47,714 nt of DNA from Victivallales bacterium. GTDB taxonomy: Bacteria; Verrucomicrobiota; Lentisphaeria; Oligosphaerales; Oligosphaeraceae. The stretch is from contig JAFRLI010000277.1 of the NCBI GenBank assembly GCA_017431255.1, positions 1-47,714 on the forward strand, given 5' to 3'. Positions within the stretch are counted from its first letter, which is position 1; every line of letters begins with the position of its first letter. Under the pieces are notes generated by a model that saw nothing but the letters and a program-made list of their open reading frames with translations, had not been told where the DNA came from and did no database searches. Shown one piece after another: positions 17,095 through 30,127 of this stretch. Position numbers and translations under genes: made by a program.

Positions 17095-18693
17095 TCACTT
17101 CTCCTGATGCTTCAAAGCGGCCTGGACCAGACCGACGAACAGTGGGTGCGGCGAGAATGGACGCGACTGGAACTCCGGATGGAATTGACATCCGATGTAG
17201 AAGGGGTGATTCGGTATTTCCACCATCTCCACCAAAGAGTCATCGGGACTGGCTCCGCAAACCTGTAACCCGCACGATTCCAGTTGCTTTCGATAGTCAT
17301 TGTTAAACTCGTAACGATGTCGATGCCGTTCGGAAATCTTCTCCTTTCCGTAGAGGCGCACGGCCAGGCTGTCGGGTTTCAGACGACAGGGATAGGTCCC
17401 CAGCCGCATCGTTCCGCCCTTTGCGGAGAGGCCGCGCTGTTCGGGCATCAAGTCAATGACGGGATGCTTGGTTTGCGGGGAGAACTCTGTGGAGTCCGCG
17501 TCTGAAAGAGCCAGAACATTGCGTGCATATTCGATGACCATGCACTGCATTCCGAGGCAGATTCCCAGGCAGGGAAGCACCTGTTCCCGTGCAAAGCGCA
17601 AGGCTGCGACCTTGCCCGCGATGCCCCGTGCCCCGAAACCGCCAGGCACCAGAATGCCATCATAACCAGCCAGCGCGGAGCAATCGCCTTCCAGGGTTTC
17701 CGCCTCCAGCATATCGCATTCGACCTTGGTCTGCAAGGCGATTCCCGCGTGTGCGAAGGATTCGAAGATGCTTTTGTATGCATCACGAAGACCGGCATAT
17801 TTCCCGACCATGGCGATGCGGCAGGCGCGGACGGGATGAAGGACGCGTTCCAAGAGGGAGTGCCAGTCGTCCAGATGCCGTTCCCGGAGAGGGAGCGACA
17901 GGCGTTGGAGAACCTTTGCGTCCATGTCCCGGTCCGCCAGTTCCTGGGGAACCTCGTAGATGGAATGCTGTACATCCTGCTCTTCTATCACCATGGCATC
18001 AGGGACGTTACAGAATAGAGACAACTTGCGGCGCTGTTCGTCTTCCATCGGAGTTTCGGTGCGGCAGACCAGCATGTCGGGAAAGATTCCTATGCTGTGC
18101 AGGATACTGACGGACTGCTGGCTCGGCTTGGTTTTCATCTCCCCGACCGATTTGATGTACGGGACCAGAGTCAAATGGAGGAACATTGCGTTCTCGAAGC
18201 CGATATCGTTGCGGAACTGGCGAATGGCCTCTAGAAAAGGCAGGGATTCGATGTCGCCCGCAGTGCCGCCGATTTCGGAGATGACGATGTCCACGCCAGG
18301 CTTTGCCGCGGAGCGGATGGCGCTCTTGATTTCATCGGTGATGTGTGGAATCATCTGGACGGTGGCGCCCAGGTAGGCCCCTTCGCGCTCGCGTGCGATG
18401 ACGCGGCTGTAGATTTTTCCGCTGGTGTAGTTGCTGTTGCGGTCGCAGGAGACTCCTGCGAAACGTTCGTAGTGTCCGAGGTCGAGGTCGGTTTCGGTGC
18501 CGTCATCGGTCACGTAGACTTCTCCATGCTGGTAAGGGGACATGGTACCGGGGTCCACGTTCAGATACGGGTCGAACTTCTGCATGGCGACCGTATATCC
18601 ACGGGATTTGAGAAGATAGGCCGGGCTGGCCGCCGTAATCCCTTTCCCAAGACCAGATACCACACCGCCTGTGATGAAAATGTGCTTGCTCAT
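17095..18693 (-). CDS. pyrG: CTP synthase
   Basis: A 532-residue enzyme converting UTP to CTP with glutamine as nitrogen donor. The N-terminal amidoligase domain has [20 protein letters not shown] and [10 protein letters not shown]. The class I glutaminase domain has the nucleophile Cys379 in GICLGMQ and the HPEF motif near the end. The nucleotide loop reads [18 protein letters not shown], whereas most bacterial CTP synthases have VVSSLGKG and AASLG; the Pro in the following helix is unusual. It is placed between carA and carB, so the pyrimidine genes are interleaved with the other glutamine users. The ATG at 18693 lies 10 nt after the carA stop. Confidence 0.97.
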   Translation of the reverse strand: MSKHIFITGGVVSGLGKGITAASPAYLLKSRGYTVAMQKFDPYLNVDPGTMSPYQHGEVYVTDDGTETDLDLGHYERFAGVSCDRNSNYTSGKIYSRVIAREREGAYLGATVQMIPHITDEIKSAIRSAAKPGVDIVISEIGGTAGDIESLPFLEAIRQFRNDIGFENAMFLHLTLVPYIKSVGEMKTKPSQQSVSILHSIGIFPDMLVCRTETPMEDEQRRKLSLFCNVPDAMVIEEQDVQHSIYEVPQELADRDMDAKVLQRLSLPLRERHLDDWHSLLERVLHPVRACRIAMVGKYAGLRDAYKSIFESFAHAGIALQTKVECDMLEAETLEGDCSALAGYDGILVPGGFGARGIAGKVAALRFAREQVLPCLGICLGMQCMVIEYARNVLALSDADSTEFSPQTKHPVIDLMPEQRGLSAKGGTMRLGTYPCRLKPDSLAVRLYGKEKISERHRHRYEFNNDYRKQLESCGLQVCGASPDDSLVEMVEIPNHPFYIGCQFHPEFQSRPFSPHPLFVGLVQAALKHQEK

Positions 18694-18703
18694 AATGTTT
18701 TTG

Positions 18704-19798
18704 TCATCTCTGCATCATTTGCTGAAATTGTCCGAACAGGTATCGTGCGTCAAAAGGTCCTGGTGCCGCTTCGGGGTGATATTGCACGGAAAACGCCGGC
18801 AGGGTGCGGTGACGCATCCCCTCGACGCTTCCGTCGTTCAAATTGACATGCGTGACCTCCAGGTCCGTCGGCAAAGATTCCTGCAACACGGCGAAGTTGT
18901 GGTTCTGGGAGGTGATTTCTACATTTCCCGTGAGGAGATGTTTGACGGGATGGTTGCAGCCGTGGTGTCCAAAGCGAAGGCGTCCTGTTTTAGCCCCGCA
19001 CGCCAGTCCCAGAATCTGATGTCCCAGGCAAATACCCATGATGGGAACTTTGCCCAGCAACTGCCGCACGCAGTCTATGACGCCTTTGACGCCTTCGGGG
19101 TCCCCGGGACCATTGGAGAGCAGGACGCCGTCGGGACGCAACGCCAGAATCTCCGACGCATTGGTGATGCAGGGGACGACTTCCACGCGGCAATCCTGTT
19201 CCGCCAGTTGCCGCAGAATGTTGTATTTCACTCCACAGTCGATAACTACAACGCGATATTTCCCAGTATTGGACCAGGTGAACGGGACGGGAGTCGTGAC
19301 TTGCGCCGCGCAGTCCAGACCGTCCAGTCCGGGCCATTCCTTCGCCTTGACCACTGCGGTGGTGGGGGAGAGTTTTTTGCCATTGGCGTGAAGCCAGGCG
19401 CGTTGCGTGCCAGTTTCGCGGAGATGCAGGACGAGCCGCCGCGTGTCCACGCCCGCGAGAATGGGCTTGTTGGTTGACTGGAAGAGTCCGTCCAGGCTTT
19501 GCGTGCTACGCCAGGAGGAGGGCGGATTGAGATTCTGGACGACCAGCCCACTCAAAAAGACGCTCTGCGATTCCATATCCTCGTCATTGCATCCGTAATT
19601 GCCGACCTCTGCGGTCGAAAGTGCGACAATCTGCCCGAAGTAGGAGGGATCCGAGACGATTTCCTGGTAGCCGGTCATGCCCGTGTTGAAGACGGCTTCG
19701 CCAGGCAGGTCGCAGGGGGCGCCGCAGGAGATGCCTGGGAAGATGGTGCCGTCGGCGAGTGCCAGGAAGGCTTGGGAAGATTCAATATGCCCGTTCAT
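18704..19798 (-). CDS. carA: Carbamoyl-phosphate synthase small (glutaminase) subunit
   Basis: A 364-residue class I amidotransferase that hydrolyses glutamine and channels ammonia to CarB. The N-terminal CPSase_sm domain has LADGTIFPG, GEAVFNTGMTGYQE and the characteristic VGNYG segment. The C-terminal glutaminase domain has LLSNGPGDPEG, the nucleophile Cys257 in MGICLGHQ, and the SVQYHPEA His/Glu pair. The ATG at 19798 is chosen because AAGGA precedes it at good spacing; the frame remains open far upstream but that part lies over purF. The start overlaps the end of purF by 17 nt. An ATG five codons earlier is possible. It is separated from carB by pyrG, an unusual order. Confidence 0.96.
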   Translation of the reverse strand: MNGHIESSQAFLALADGTIFPGISCGAPCDLPGEAVFNTGMTGYQEIVSDPSYFGQIVALSTAEVGNYGCNDEDMESQSVFLSGLVVQNLNPPSSWRSTQSLDGLFQSTNKPILAGVDTRRLVLHLRETGTQRAWLHANGKKLSPTTAVVKAKEWPGLDGLDCAAQVTTPVPFTWSNTGKYRVVVIDCGVKYNILRQLAEQDCRVEVVPCITNASEILALRPDGVLLSNGPGDPEGVKGVIDCVRQLLGKVPIMGICLGHQILGLACGAKTGRLRFGHHGCNHPVKHLLTGNVEITSQNHNFAVLQESLPTDLEVTHVNLNDGSVEGMRHRTLPAFSVQYHPEAAPGPFDARYLFGQFQQMMQR

Positions 19799-21521
19799 GG
19801 ATGTTCCTTGCATAATTGAGAAGAGCCTGGTTGACGACGCGGAAGCCGCCTGGCGTGGGGTAGTCTCCCGTGAAATACCAGTCTCCTGTGTGGTTCGGGA
19901 TGCACTGGCGCAGCGCCTGGCAGGAGAGGAAGACCGTCTTGAGTTCGGCGTTGAGGTGTTCGGGAAGGAGGCGGCGCGTGATGGCGTCGGTGATTTCTTG
20001 TTCGGGGAAGAGGTCGTAGAGAGGTTTGGCGCGGTTTTGCATATCGCGGTCGGCATGGGAGAGGTCTTGCTCAGCGAGACGGACCGCCTCCTCGAATTGT
20101 GCTTGCAGGTTGTGTTTTTGGATGAGGTCCATGCAGGCTTCGAAGGCGATGAGTTCGTCAAAGGAGGCCATATCGATACCGTAGCAATCGGGATATCGGA
20201 TTTGCGGGGCGGAGGAGACGATGACGATGCGTTTGGGTTCGAGGCGGTCGAGAATGGGGAGGATGGCGCGCCGCATCGTGTTGCCGCGGACGATGGAGTC
20301 GTCTATGACCACAAGATTGTCTTCACCGGGATGGACGAGACCGTATGTGACATCGTAGACGTGCGGGAAGAGTTCCTCGCGGTGGTTGGCGTCGCTGATG
20401 AAGGTCCGGAATTTGGCGTCTTTGACGGCGACCATGCCGAATCGGAGGCGGTGACCGTCCCGCAGTTCGTCAAGCGCGTCGAGCATTCCATGGAATGCGA
20501 CTTGAGCGGTGTTGGGGATGTAGGAGAAGACGGTGTGGTCGTAGTCGTGTTCGATGGTTTCAAGGACTTGGGGGACGACGGCGCGCCCCAGGGCGCGGCG
20601 TTCCTGTTGGATTTCGGCGTCGTTCCCTCGGGAGAAGTAGATACGTTCAAAGACGCAGTGACGGACGGGGGCCTCGGGGAGGCAACGCTGCAACGTGACG
20701 TCGCCCTGGACGGGAAGGAACAGAAGATGCCCCGCCGGCAATTCCCGAACGTCCTCGCTGCGAAGGTTGAAGGCGGTCTGGATGGCGACGCGTTCAGAGG
20801 CGACGACCGCGACCTCCTGGTCCAGGTAGTAGTAGGCGGGGCGAATGCCTGCGGAGTCGCGGAATGCGAAGGCGTCGCCCGTCCCGAGGAGGCCAGCGAT
20901 GACGAAGCCGCCATCCCAGGTGGAGGCGGCTTCTTGGACGGCCAGGGGGAGGTTTCCCTGGTGCTGGTTCAGGCAGTGGCTGAGCATGTCGAGAAGGACT
21001 TCGCAGTCCTGGTGGCCTTTGGGATGGTATCCGAGGGCGGTCAGTTGGTGGAAGACGGTGGAGGTGTTGGTGAGGTTGAAGTTCCCTGCGGCGAGTAGGG
21101 TATGTGCTCGTTTCGGGCTGTCGCAGACCATCGGATGGCAGGCTTCCAAGGTGTGATTGCCGTAGGTGCCGTAGCGCAGATGTCCGAGGTATACCTCCCC
21201 GCAGAAGGGACGCGACAAGGACGCCGCCTCCCCTGTGTCGGGGGAGGTGGCCAACTTCGAGGAAATGCGTTCCAGCAGGTCGGCGAGCGGCATGGATGCG
21301 CAACTCTTCTCCAAATGGTAGAACGGACGCCCGGGGGCAACATCCAGCCCGACGCACGCAATCCCCGCTCCATCCTGCCCCCGATTGTGCTGCTTCTCCA
21401 TCAGCAGCGACAATTTCGAGAAGCCATACGTGTCCGTCCCGTATTTTGCGGAATAGTACCCCAGCGGTTTCCGCAACCGCAGAAGTGCTATCCCGCACTC
21501 ATGTTTCAGGTCATCCGACAT
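19782..21521 (-). CDS. purF: Amidophosphoribosyltransferase
   Basis: A 579-residue enzyme of the first step of purine synthesis, adding glutamine nitrogen to PRPP. The N-terminal Ntn glutaminase begins after a short propeptide: MSDDLKHE then Cys9 (CGIALLRL), so processing must expose Cys9. The LLMEKQHNRGQDGAG motif follows. The phosphoribosyltransferase domain has the PRPP loop VVIDDSIVRGNTMRR. The layout, including the insert KPLGYYSAKYGTDTYG, resembles the Bacteroidetes-type enzyme as I remember it rather than the E. coli type. The ATG at 21521 fits the propeptide; the in-frame extension to 21563 overlaps amtB. The start lies 10 nt after the amtB stop, with only a weak ribosome site. Confidence 0.95.
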   Translation of the reverse strand: MSDDLKHECGIALLRLRKPLGYYSAKYGTDTYGFSKLSLLMEKQHNRGQDGAGIACVGLDVAPGRPFYHLEKSCASMPLADLLERISSKLATSPDTGEAASLSRPFCGEVYLGHLRYGTYGNHTLEACHPMVCDSPKRAHTLLAAGNFNLTNTSTVFHQLTALGYHPKGHQDCEVLLDMLSHCLNQHQGNLPLAVQEAASTWDGGFVIAGLLGTGDAFAFRDSAGIRPAYYYLDQEVAVVASERVAIQTAFNLRSEDVRELPAGHLLFLPVQGDVTLQRCLPEAPVRHCVFERIYFSRGNDAEIQQERRALGRAVVPQVLETIEHDYDHTVFSYIPNTAQVAFHGMLDALDELRDGHRLRFGMVAVKDAKFRTFISDANHREELFPHVYDVTYGLVHPGEDNLVVIDDSIVRGNTMRRAILPILDRLEPKRIVIVSSAPQIRYPDCYGIDMASFDELIAFEACMDLIQKHNLQAQFEEAVRLAEQDLSHADRDMQNRAKPLYDLFPEQEITDAITRRLLPEHLNAELKTVFLSCQALRQCIPNHTGDWYFTGDYPTPGGFRVVNQALLNYARNIHERAY

Positions 21522-21531
21522 ATCGATGTCT

Positions 21532-22881
21532 CTATTCGTTCGGGAAAATCTGGAAGCCCGCATAGGCGTCGTTTCCGTGCTCGACTATGTCCAGTCCCTT
21601 GAACTCTTCCTCGGGCGTCACCCGGAACCCAATGGTCTTGCGGATGATGAGGAACATCACGATTCCCAGACCGAATGCCCAGGCAAACGTGCAGCCAGCG
21701 CCCAGCAATTGCACGCCCAGCTGACGGAATCCTCCGCCGTAGAACAGGCCTGTGTTGGCAGGACCGATGCCCAGCACTTGCTCCGCGTTGAACAGTCCGC
21801 AGGAAAGCGTTCCCCACAGCCCGTTGATGGCATGTACGCTTACGGCACCGACCGGGTCATCGACGCCCAGACGGTCCCAGACCATGACGCTGACGACCAC
21901 CAGAACTCCTGCAATCGTCCCAATGAGAATGGCGGCGATGGGGGTGACGGTGTTGCAGGGGGCGGTGATGGCAACTAGACCCGCCAGCGCACCGTTCAAG
22001 GTCATGGAGAGGTCAGGCTTCTTCATCACTAGCCAGGCGGTCACCATCGCAGACGTCATACCTGCGACGGCGCCGAAGTTGGTGATGAGGGCGATTCGTC
22101 CAATGTCGCCGATGCCGGCGGTGGTGGAGGCGGGGTTGAATCCGAACCATCCAATCCACAGAAGCAGGACACCCAGCGTGGCAATGACGAGGTTGTGCCC
22201 GGGAATCATGTTCGGCTTGCCATCGGGGTTGTACTTCCCGATGCGCGGCCCCAGCACGATGGCTCCCGCCAACGCCAGCCAGCCACCGACGCTGTGGACG
22301 ACGTTCGACCCCGCAAAGTCCGTGAAACCCAGGTTGCCCAGCCAACCTGCTGCCGCTTCATTGTACAACCCTCCCCACGCCCACTTGCCCGAAATGGGAT
22401 AGATGAACGCGCTCACAATCACAGAATACAGCAGATAGGCAGAAAACTTGGTGCGCTCCGCAACTGCACCCGATACAATCGTTGCCGACGTGGCCGCGAA
22501 CATGGTCTGGAAAAAGAGGAAGGTCCAGTCCCAACTCGCCGCCCCGTGAAGCGTGCTCATCAGCCAGCCATCCGTTCCGATGAATCCGCAGGCGGTCTTG
22601 CCGAACATGAAGGCACTCCCCACCAGGAAGAAGGCGAGGGAACCCAGGGCAAAGTCCATCAGGTTCTTCATCATGATGTTCGAGGCGTTCTTGGCGCGGG
22701 TCATGCCCGTTTCCACCATCGCAAAGCCAGCTTGCATGGCAAACACCAGAATCCCGCCCAGAATGGTCCAGACCACGTTCAGGTTGAATTGCACCTGCGT
22801 CGCGGTAACGGCGTCGCTCGCCAGCAGGACACTACTACTTGTCACAATTCCCAAAAGCAAAAACTTGTCCTTGAACTTCAT
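21532..22881 (-). CDS. amtB: Ammonium transporter
   Basis: A 449-residue Amt/MEP/Rh channel with 11 membrane helices after an apparent signal peptide (residues 1 to about 22), as in many AmtB proteins. The twin pore histidines are seen in NVVHSVGGWLALAG and GAVSVHAINGLWGTL. The GWFGFNP motif of the fifth helix and the AGFAMVETG segment of the first are present. The tail TPEEEFKGLDIVEHG is the cytoplasmic region that PII proteins contact. The ATG at 22881 is favoured by GGGAG 9 nt upstream; a TTG at 22887 is the other option. It sits immediately downstream of glnK, the usual pairing. Confidence 0.96.
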   Translation of the reverse strand: MKFKDKFLLLGIVTSSSVLLASDAVTATQVQFNLNVVWTILGGILVFAMQAGFAMVETGMTRAKNASNIMMKNLMDFALGSLAFFLVGSAFMFGKTACGFIGTDGWLMSTLHGAASWDWTFLFFQTMFAATSATIVSGAVAERTKFSAYLLYSVIVSAFIYPISGKWAWGGLYNEAAAGWLGNLGFTDFAGSNVVHSVGGWLALAGAIVLGPRIGKYNPDGKPNMIPGHNLVIATLGVLLLWIGWFGFNPASTTAGIGDIGRIALITNFGAVAGMTSAMVTAWLVMKKPDLSMTLNGALAGLVAITAPCNTVTPIAAILIGTIAGVLVVVSVMVWDRLGVDDPVGAVSVHAINGLWGTLSCGLFNAEQVLGIGPANTGLFYGGGFRQLGVQLLGAGCTFAWAFGLGIVMFLIIRKTIGFRVTPEEEFKGLDIVEHGNDAYAGFQIFPNE

Positions 22882-22923
22882 AATCAATGACTCCCTGGAA
22901 GAGGAACCCCGTTCGAGGTCCCC

Positions 22924-23265
22924 CTATCCAATTGCCGCACCGCCACGTTCTCCCGTGCGGATGCGAATGCACTCTTCCATGGGCAAGACGAAAATCTTGC
23001 CGTCGCCTATGTTCCCCGTGCGCGCTCCCTCGCAGATGCCTTCTATCGTCTTTTCGACGAAATCGTCGTTCACCGCGATGGCAAGCCGTAGTTTTTTCAG
23101 GAGATTGACTTCGCGCACGGTCCCGCGCCAGGTCTGTAAGTGTCCTTGCTGCTGCCCGCAACCCAGGGCATTTGTCACAGAAAGCTTGTACACTTCACGC
23201 GCATATAACGCCTGTTTGACGGGATTCAGCCGGTCTGGCTGGATGTAGGCAATGATGAGTTTCAT
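22924..23265 (-). CDS. glnK: PII family nitrogen regulatory protein, T-loop Tyr51 absent
   Basis: A 113-residue PII signal protein that should bind ATP/ADP and 2-oxoglutarate and gate AmtB. It aligns without gaps to E. coli GlnB up to the T-loop. The uridylylated Tyr51 is Arg, and Tyr46 is Trp (GHLQTWRGTVREVN). The C-terminal signature TGNIGDGKIFVLP...IRIRTGERG is intact, so ligand binding is expected but uridylylation at position 51 is not. The start ATG at 23265 has no ribosome site; the leader is the G-free heptamer repeat. It is probably co-transcribed with glnA upstream and amtB downstream. Confidence 0.95.
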   Translation of the reverse strand: MKLIIAYIQPDRLNPVKQALYAREVYKLSVTNALGCGQQQGHLQTWRGTVREVNLLKKLRLAIAVNDDFVEKTIEGICEGARTGNIGDGKIFVLPMEECIRIRTGERGGAAIG

Positions 23266-23308
23266 AGTGGTTAGTGGTTAGTGGTTAGTGGTTAGTGGGT
23301 AGGTTAGG
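23266..23308. repeat. Heptamer tandem repeat forming the whole glnA-glnK spacer
   Basis: About five copies of GTGGTTA (plus strand) plus a degenerate end fill all 43 bp between the glnK start and the glnA stop. On the mRNA strand this reads as CCACTAA repeats and contains no G at all, so no Shine-Dalgarno sequence can occur. It is the same heptamer as in the array at about 4097-4180. Confidence 0.9.
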
Positions 23309-25402
23309 TTAGTAGATGAAGAGCATTTCTCTGTACTTGGGGAGCGGCCAGACGCTGTCGTCGATGAGTCCTTCCAGGGTGTCGATGCTGCGTCTCAGCC
23401 AACCGATGGCTTCGCGGATTTCGTTGCCCGTGTCGAGAGCCTGCTGCAAGGAAGTGATGGAGGCGTTCATCTGGTCGATTTGCTCCGCCAATTCGATGCA
23501 GACAGGGGTGATGACGGCGTCAGAACCGGCACTCTTGAGGGTGAGGTACTCCTTGAGGACGACAGGGCGGATGACGCTCTTGGCCAGTTCCAGGGCGACG
23601 CGTCCCTCGATTTCGAGGCGGCGTTCGTAGTCCTCGCGGAAGACTTCGTAGCGGGATTCGAGTTCCGTTTTGTTAAGGACGCCGTAGCGCTCGAAGAGTT
23701 TCTGGTTGTCCTTGTCCAGGAGCGGTTTGATGGCTTCTGGCGTGGAGGTGAGGTTGGGAAGACCGCGCTTGGTTGCCTCGGCAATCCAGTCCTGCTTGTA
23801 GCCGTCTCCGTTGAAGATGACGCGCTGGTGGGCGGAAATCTCGCGCTTGAGGAGTGCCTGGAGTTCGGCATGGAAGGTCTTTTCCTTGAACTTCTCGATT
23901 TGGTCGCTCAATTCATCCAGCGCCTCAGCGACGATGGTGTTCAGAATCATGTTTGCTTCTGCGCAGGACTGCGAGGAACCGGGTGCACGGAACTCGAACT
24001 TGTTGCCCGTGAAGGCAAAGGGGGAAGTCCGGTTGCGGTCGGTTGCGTCGCGGTTGAGCGGCGGCAGTGCGTCGATGCCGATTCGCAAGGCGGAGGCTTT
24101 GCGATTGCTGGCGGAGGTTCCTTTCGTGAGTTTTTCGATGACCTCCTGGAGTTGTTCGCCGACGAACATGGAGATGATGGCGGGAGGTGCCTCGTTTGCT
24201 CCGAGGCGGTGGTCGTTTCCAATGCCCGAAGTTGCGGTGCGCAGGAGGTCGCTATGGAGGTCGAGCGCATGGATGACGGCGGTGAGGACCGTGAGGAAGA
24301 TGGCGTTTTCCGCGGGGTCGCTGCCCGGGTCGAGAAGGTTTTTCTTGCCGTAGGCGATGCCCCAGTTGTTGTGCTTGCCAGAGCCGTTGATGCCCGCAAA
24401 GGGCTTCTCGTGCAGCAGGCACACCAGACCGTTCCGCTCCGCCGTCTGACGCAGGACTTCCATCACGAGCATGTTGTGGTCCACGGCCAGGTTCAGGTCT
24501 TCGTAAATCGGTGCCAGTTCAAACTGCGCAGGGGCAACCTCGTTATGACGCGTCTTCGCGGGAATCCCGAGTTTCCAGAGTTCCTGTTCCACTTCGGTCA
24601 TGAAAGCCAGAATGCGCGGCGGGATGCTTCCGAAGTAGTGGTCTTCCAACTGCTGATGCTTCGCCGGAGGCGCCCCGTACAGCGTGCGGCCCGTCTGGAG
24701 CAAGTCGGGTCTCTGCAAGTAGAACTTCTTGTCCACCAGAAAATACTCCTGCTCCACGCCCAGCGTGATCTTGACGGGCTCCTCGGGCTGCTTGAAGCAC
24801 TTCATCAGGCGCGTCACGGCCCGCTTTAACACCTGGGTGGAACGAAGCAGCGGCGTCTTCTTGTCCAGAACCTCGCCTGTGTAAGAGCAGAACACCGTCG
24901 GGATACAGAGGGTGGCACCGTTGGCGTGGTGCTTGATGAATGCGGGGCTGGTGGGATCCCAGGCCGTGTATCCGCGCGCCTCGAACGTGCTGCGCAGACC
25001 GCCAGAGGGGAAACTCGAAGCGTCAGGCTCCCCGACCGTCAGCGTCTTCCCGGAAAACTCGAAGATTGCCTTGTCTCCAGAAAACTCCAGGAAGGAATCG
25101 TGCTTTTCGGCGGTGCCGCCCGTCAATGGCTGGAACCAATGCGTGTAATGCGTTGCCCCACGAGAAACCGCCCACTCCTTCATCGCCGTCGCCACATCAT
25201 CGGCAATCGACGGGTCCAGCGGCTGCATCCCGTTCATCGTCGCCATCAGTTTCTTGTATGCGGACTTTGGCAGGTGCGCCGCCATCTTCTCAATGTCAAA
25301 CACATCTTCTGCATAGTACTCCAGCACCTTCGCACCCTGCGGCAACTCTGCCGCTGTTCGACGGTCCGAAATCTTGCAAACTGCATCAAATCTCTTTTGC
25401 AT
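23309..25402 (-). CDS. glnN: Glutamine synthetase type III
   Basis: A 697-residue GSIII, the large dodecameric form common in Bacteroidetes, cyanobacteria and related lineages. It condenses glutamate and ammonia using ATP. Family marks are THYTHWFQPLTGGTAEKHDSF near residue 84, GVEQEYFLVD (metal-ligand Glu residues), RHNEVAPAQFELAPI, and the ATP-site segment NGSGKHNNWG. GSIII lacks the adenylylation loop of GSI, which fits the absence of an adenylyltransferase here. The ATG at 25402 has AAGGAG 7 nt upstream. It is the first gene of the leftward run, about 40 nt downstream of the start point predicted from the sigma-54 promoter at 25453-25469. Confidence 0.97.
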   Translation of the reverse strand: MQKRFDAVCKISDRRTAAELPQGAKVLEYYAEDVFDIEKMAAHLPKSAYKKLMATMNGMQPLDPSIADDVATAMKEWAVSRGATHYTHWFQPLTGGTAEKHDSFLEFSGDKAIFEFSGKTLTVGEPDASSFPSGGLRSTFEARGYTAWDPTSPAFIKHHANGATLCIPTVFCSYTGEVLDKKTPLLRSTQVLKRAVTRLMKCFKQPEEPVKITLGVEQEYFLVDKKFYLQRPDLLQTGRTLYGAPPAKHQQLEDHYFGSIPPRILAFMTEVEQELWKLGIPAKTRHNEVAPAQFELAPIYEDLNLAVDHNMLVMEVLRQTAERNGLVCLLHEKPFAGINGSGKHNNWGIAYGKKNLLDPGSDPAENAIFLTVLTAVIHALDLHSDLLRTATSGIGNDHRLGANEAPPAIISMFVGEQLQEVIEKLTKGTSASNRKASALRIGIDALPPLNRDATDRNRTSPFAFTGNKFEFRAPGSSQSCAEANMILNTIVAEALDELSDQIEKFKEKTFHAELQALLKREISAHQRVIFNGDGYKQDWIAEATKRGLPNLTSTPEAIKPLLDKDNQKLFERYGVLNKTELESRYEVFREDYERRLEIEGRVALELAKSVIRPVVLKEYLTLKSAGSDAVITPVCIELAEQIDQMNASITSLQQALDTGNEIREAIGWLRRSIDTLEGLIDDSVWPLPKYREMLFIY

Positions 25403-25452
25403 CTTTGTTTCTCCTTAATTTATGGGAATCACTTTATTCCCGTATGTGACTA

Positions 25453-25469
25453 AGCAATTGCCGTGCCAA
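25453..25469 (-). promoter_or_regulatory. Sigma-54 promoter of the glnA operon
   Basis: The minus strand reads TTGGCACGGCAATTGCT, matching the -24/-12 consensus TTGGCACG-N4-TTGCT at every fixed position, with the required 10 bases between the GG and GC pairs. Transcription should start near 25442. Confidence 0.92.
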
Positions 25470-25470
25470 A

Positions 25471-25520
25471 GTCCCGACGGCGTCCCGCTGCCGTGCGTCC
25501 CGATGGCGTCCCGCCGTTGG
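25471..25520. repeat. 26-bp direct duplication in the glnA-gltB control region
   Basis: GTCCCGACGGCGTCCCGC (25471) is followed 26 bp later by GTCCCGATGGCGTCCCGC (25497). The GC-rich pair lies between the glnA promoter and the dyads, in the DNA expected to loop. It could be a protein site or a local duplication. Confidence 0.6.
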
Positions 25521-25547
25521 AACGAGGACGTTCCCCATTGCTACTGT

Positions 25548-25564
25548 ATTGCAATTTTTGTAAT
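25548..25564. promoter_or_regulatory. Upstream activator dyad 1 (predicted)
   Basis: ATTGCA-ATTTT-TGTAAT, a 6+5+6 dyad with one mismatch. Its centre is about 114 bp upstream of the predicted glnA start point and about 107 bp upstream of the gltB start point. It has the same spacing and half-sites as the dyad at 25579. Confidence 0.6.
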
Positions 25565-25578
25565 TCGCCACCGTTCTC

Positions 25579-25595
25579 ATTACATTTCTTGTAAT
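25579..25595. promoter_or_regulatory. Upstream activator dyad 2 (predicted)
   Basis: ATTACA-TTTCT-TGTAAT, a perfect 6+5+6 dyad. Its centre is 31 bp, about three helical turns, from the first dyad, so two dimers would sit on the same DNA face. It does not match the classical NifA (TGT-N10-ACA) or NtrC sites. Confidence 0.62.
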
Positions 25596-25635
25596 CTTGC
25601 GGAGCGGCAGCCGAGGGCGGAACGCTGTCGCAACT

Positions 25636-25652
25636 TTGGCACAGTATCTGCA
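25636..25652 (+). promoter_or_regulatory. Sigma-54 promoter of the gltB operon
   Basis: TTGGCACAGTATCTGCA keeps the GG and GC pairs at exact spacing; the only departures from consensus are A for G after CAC and C for T before TGCA. The predicted start near 25663 leaves a leader of about 37 nt before gltB. Confidence 0.9.
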
Positions 25653-25699
25653 TTTCCTCAAGGGAAGCATTTGTCAGTCAAGCAAAAGGAAAGCAAATC

Positions 25700-30123
<4,424 letters not shown>

Positions 30124-30127
<4 letters not shown>

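Noticed and set aside
19677-21098. 473-codon plus-strand frame opposite carA and purF
   Set aside because: Antisense to clear enzymes; sequence is low-complexity V/G/D-rich.
23480-24829. 449-codon plus-strand frame opposite glutamine synthetase
   Set aside because: Antisense shadow of a highly conserved gene.
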